64,000 bases of DNA from JAGXFP01 sp039714535 (GTDB taxonomy: Bacteria; Desulfobacterota; Desulfobulbia; Desulfobulbales; JAGXFP01), in assembly GCA_039714535.1 (NCBI GenBank), contig JBDLJC010000010.1:19298-83297 (forward strand), in the 5' to 3' direction. How positions within the stretch are numbered: the stretch's first letter is position 1; each line of letters starts with the position of its first letter. Positions 63,933 through 64,000 of the stretch are shown one piece after another. The notes below the pieces were generated by a model that ran no database searches, was not told the DNA's origin, and worked only from the letters and a program-made list of their open reading frames with translations. The position numbers and the translations under genes are program-made.

Positions 63933-64000
63933 TTAAGCCGCTTTTCTCATGTTCCACCATTCCAACTCATATTGAGCGGGAGATTTATAGCCATTCGTTG
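63903..64000 (-). mobile_element. End of an IS3-family insertion sequence (runs off window)
   Basis: The transposase C-terminus is followed by about 30 bp before an apparent end starting TGATCGTGCCAC (63903), with the TG...CA form usual for IS3-family terminal repeats. The other end lies outside the window, so the limits and target duplication cannot be checked. Confidence 0.65.
63933..64000 (-). CDS. IS3-family transposase OrfB, C-terminal fragment
   Basis: The last 21 codons are readable: NGYKSPAQYELEWWNMRKAA and stop. The NGY.SP.QYE pattern just before the C-terminus is typical of the IS3-family DDE integrase. The rest of the gene extends beyond 64000. Confidence 0.75.
   Translation of the reverse strand, partial: TNGYKSPAQYELEWWNMRKAA

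Overview
The window is bacterial chromosome with core housekeeping genes on both strands, interrupted by a few AT-rich accessory inserts. The gene set points to an anaerobic, cytochrome-rich member of the former Deltaproteobacteria (Desulfobacterota), plausibly Desulfobulbales. The evidence is several c-type multihaem cytochromes, a CooC-type nickel-insertion ATPase, a family II Mn-dependent pyrophosphatase, a DUF2232 protein between rpsR and rplI, and a selenocysteine-coding UGA with a SECIS-like hairpin. This placement is an inference from gene content; there is no rRNA in the window.

Layout. 1-3.5 kb: a leuB start, an Mrr-like restriction nuclease, a palindromic repeat, a Fur-FeoA fusion regulator and a NamZ-type muramidase. 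3.7-6.2 kb: CooC, an iron alcohol dehydrogenase and a small HTH-like protein. 6.3-11.4 kb (minus): rho-rpmE-prfA-prmC-murA. 11.8-17.8 kb: a SUMF1-like exported protein, tRNA-Thr(CGU), a GGDEF-EAL protein, a PP-loop protein and recN. 18-25.8 kb (plus): a BepA-like protease, an FHA protein, a PP2C phosphatase, an M23 peptidase, a bactofilin, rarA and the selenoprotein-cytochrome. 25.8-31.3 kb: Mn-pyrophosphatase, an AP2-domain protein, mazG and rpsF-rpsR-DUF2232-rplI. 31.5-40 kb: dnaB, leuS, lptE, a PD-(D/E)XK/HEPN two-gene insert, tkt and dusB. 40-46.7 kb: two thiol-oxidation modules (VKOR-thioredoxin, and DsbB-DsbA-TlpA beside a dihaem cytochrome), a predicted small RNA in a 780-bp intergenic region, and a DUF2914 protein. 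46.8-53.3 kb (minus): a DEAD-box helicase, an aminotransferase, truA, argC, rpsI, rplM and tRNA-Gly(GCC). 53.6-64 kb: hisB, ttcA, MsrAB, YceI, a pentahaem cytochrome, a YkgJ-like protein, a Ser/Thr kinase with tandem repeats, a frameshifted PilZ gene, and the end of an IS3-family element.

Functional threads. Thiol, selenol and haem redox chemistry in the cell envelope recurs (selenoprotein-cytochrome, VKOR-Trx, DsbA/B, TlpA, MsrAB, three cytochromes). Ser/Thr phosphosignalling (FHA, PP2C, kinase) and c-di-GMP signalling (GGDKF-EAL, PilZ) are both present. The best candidates for new biology are the selenoprotein at 24195-25754, the predicted C-rich small RNA at 41663-41764, and the two-gene nuclease/HEPN module at 35971-36948.
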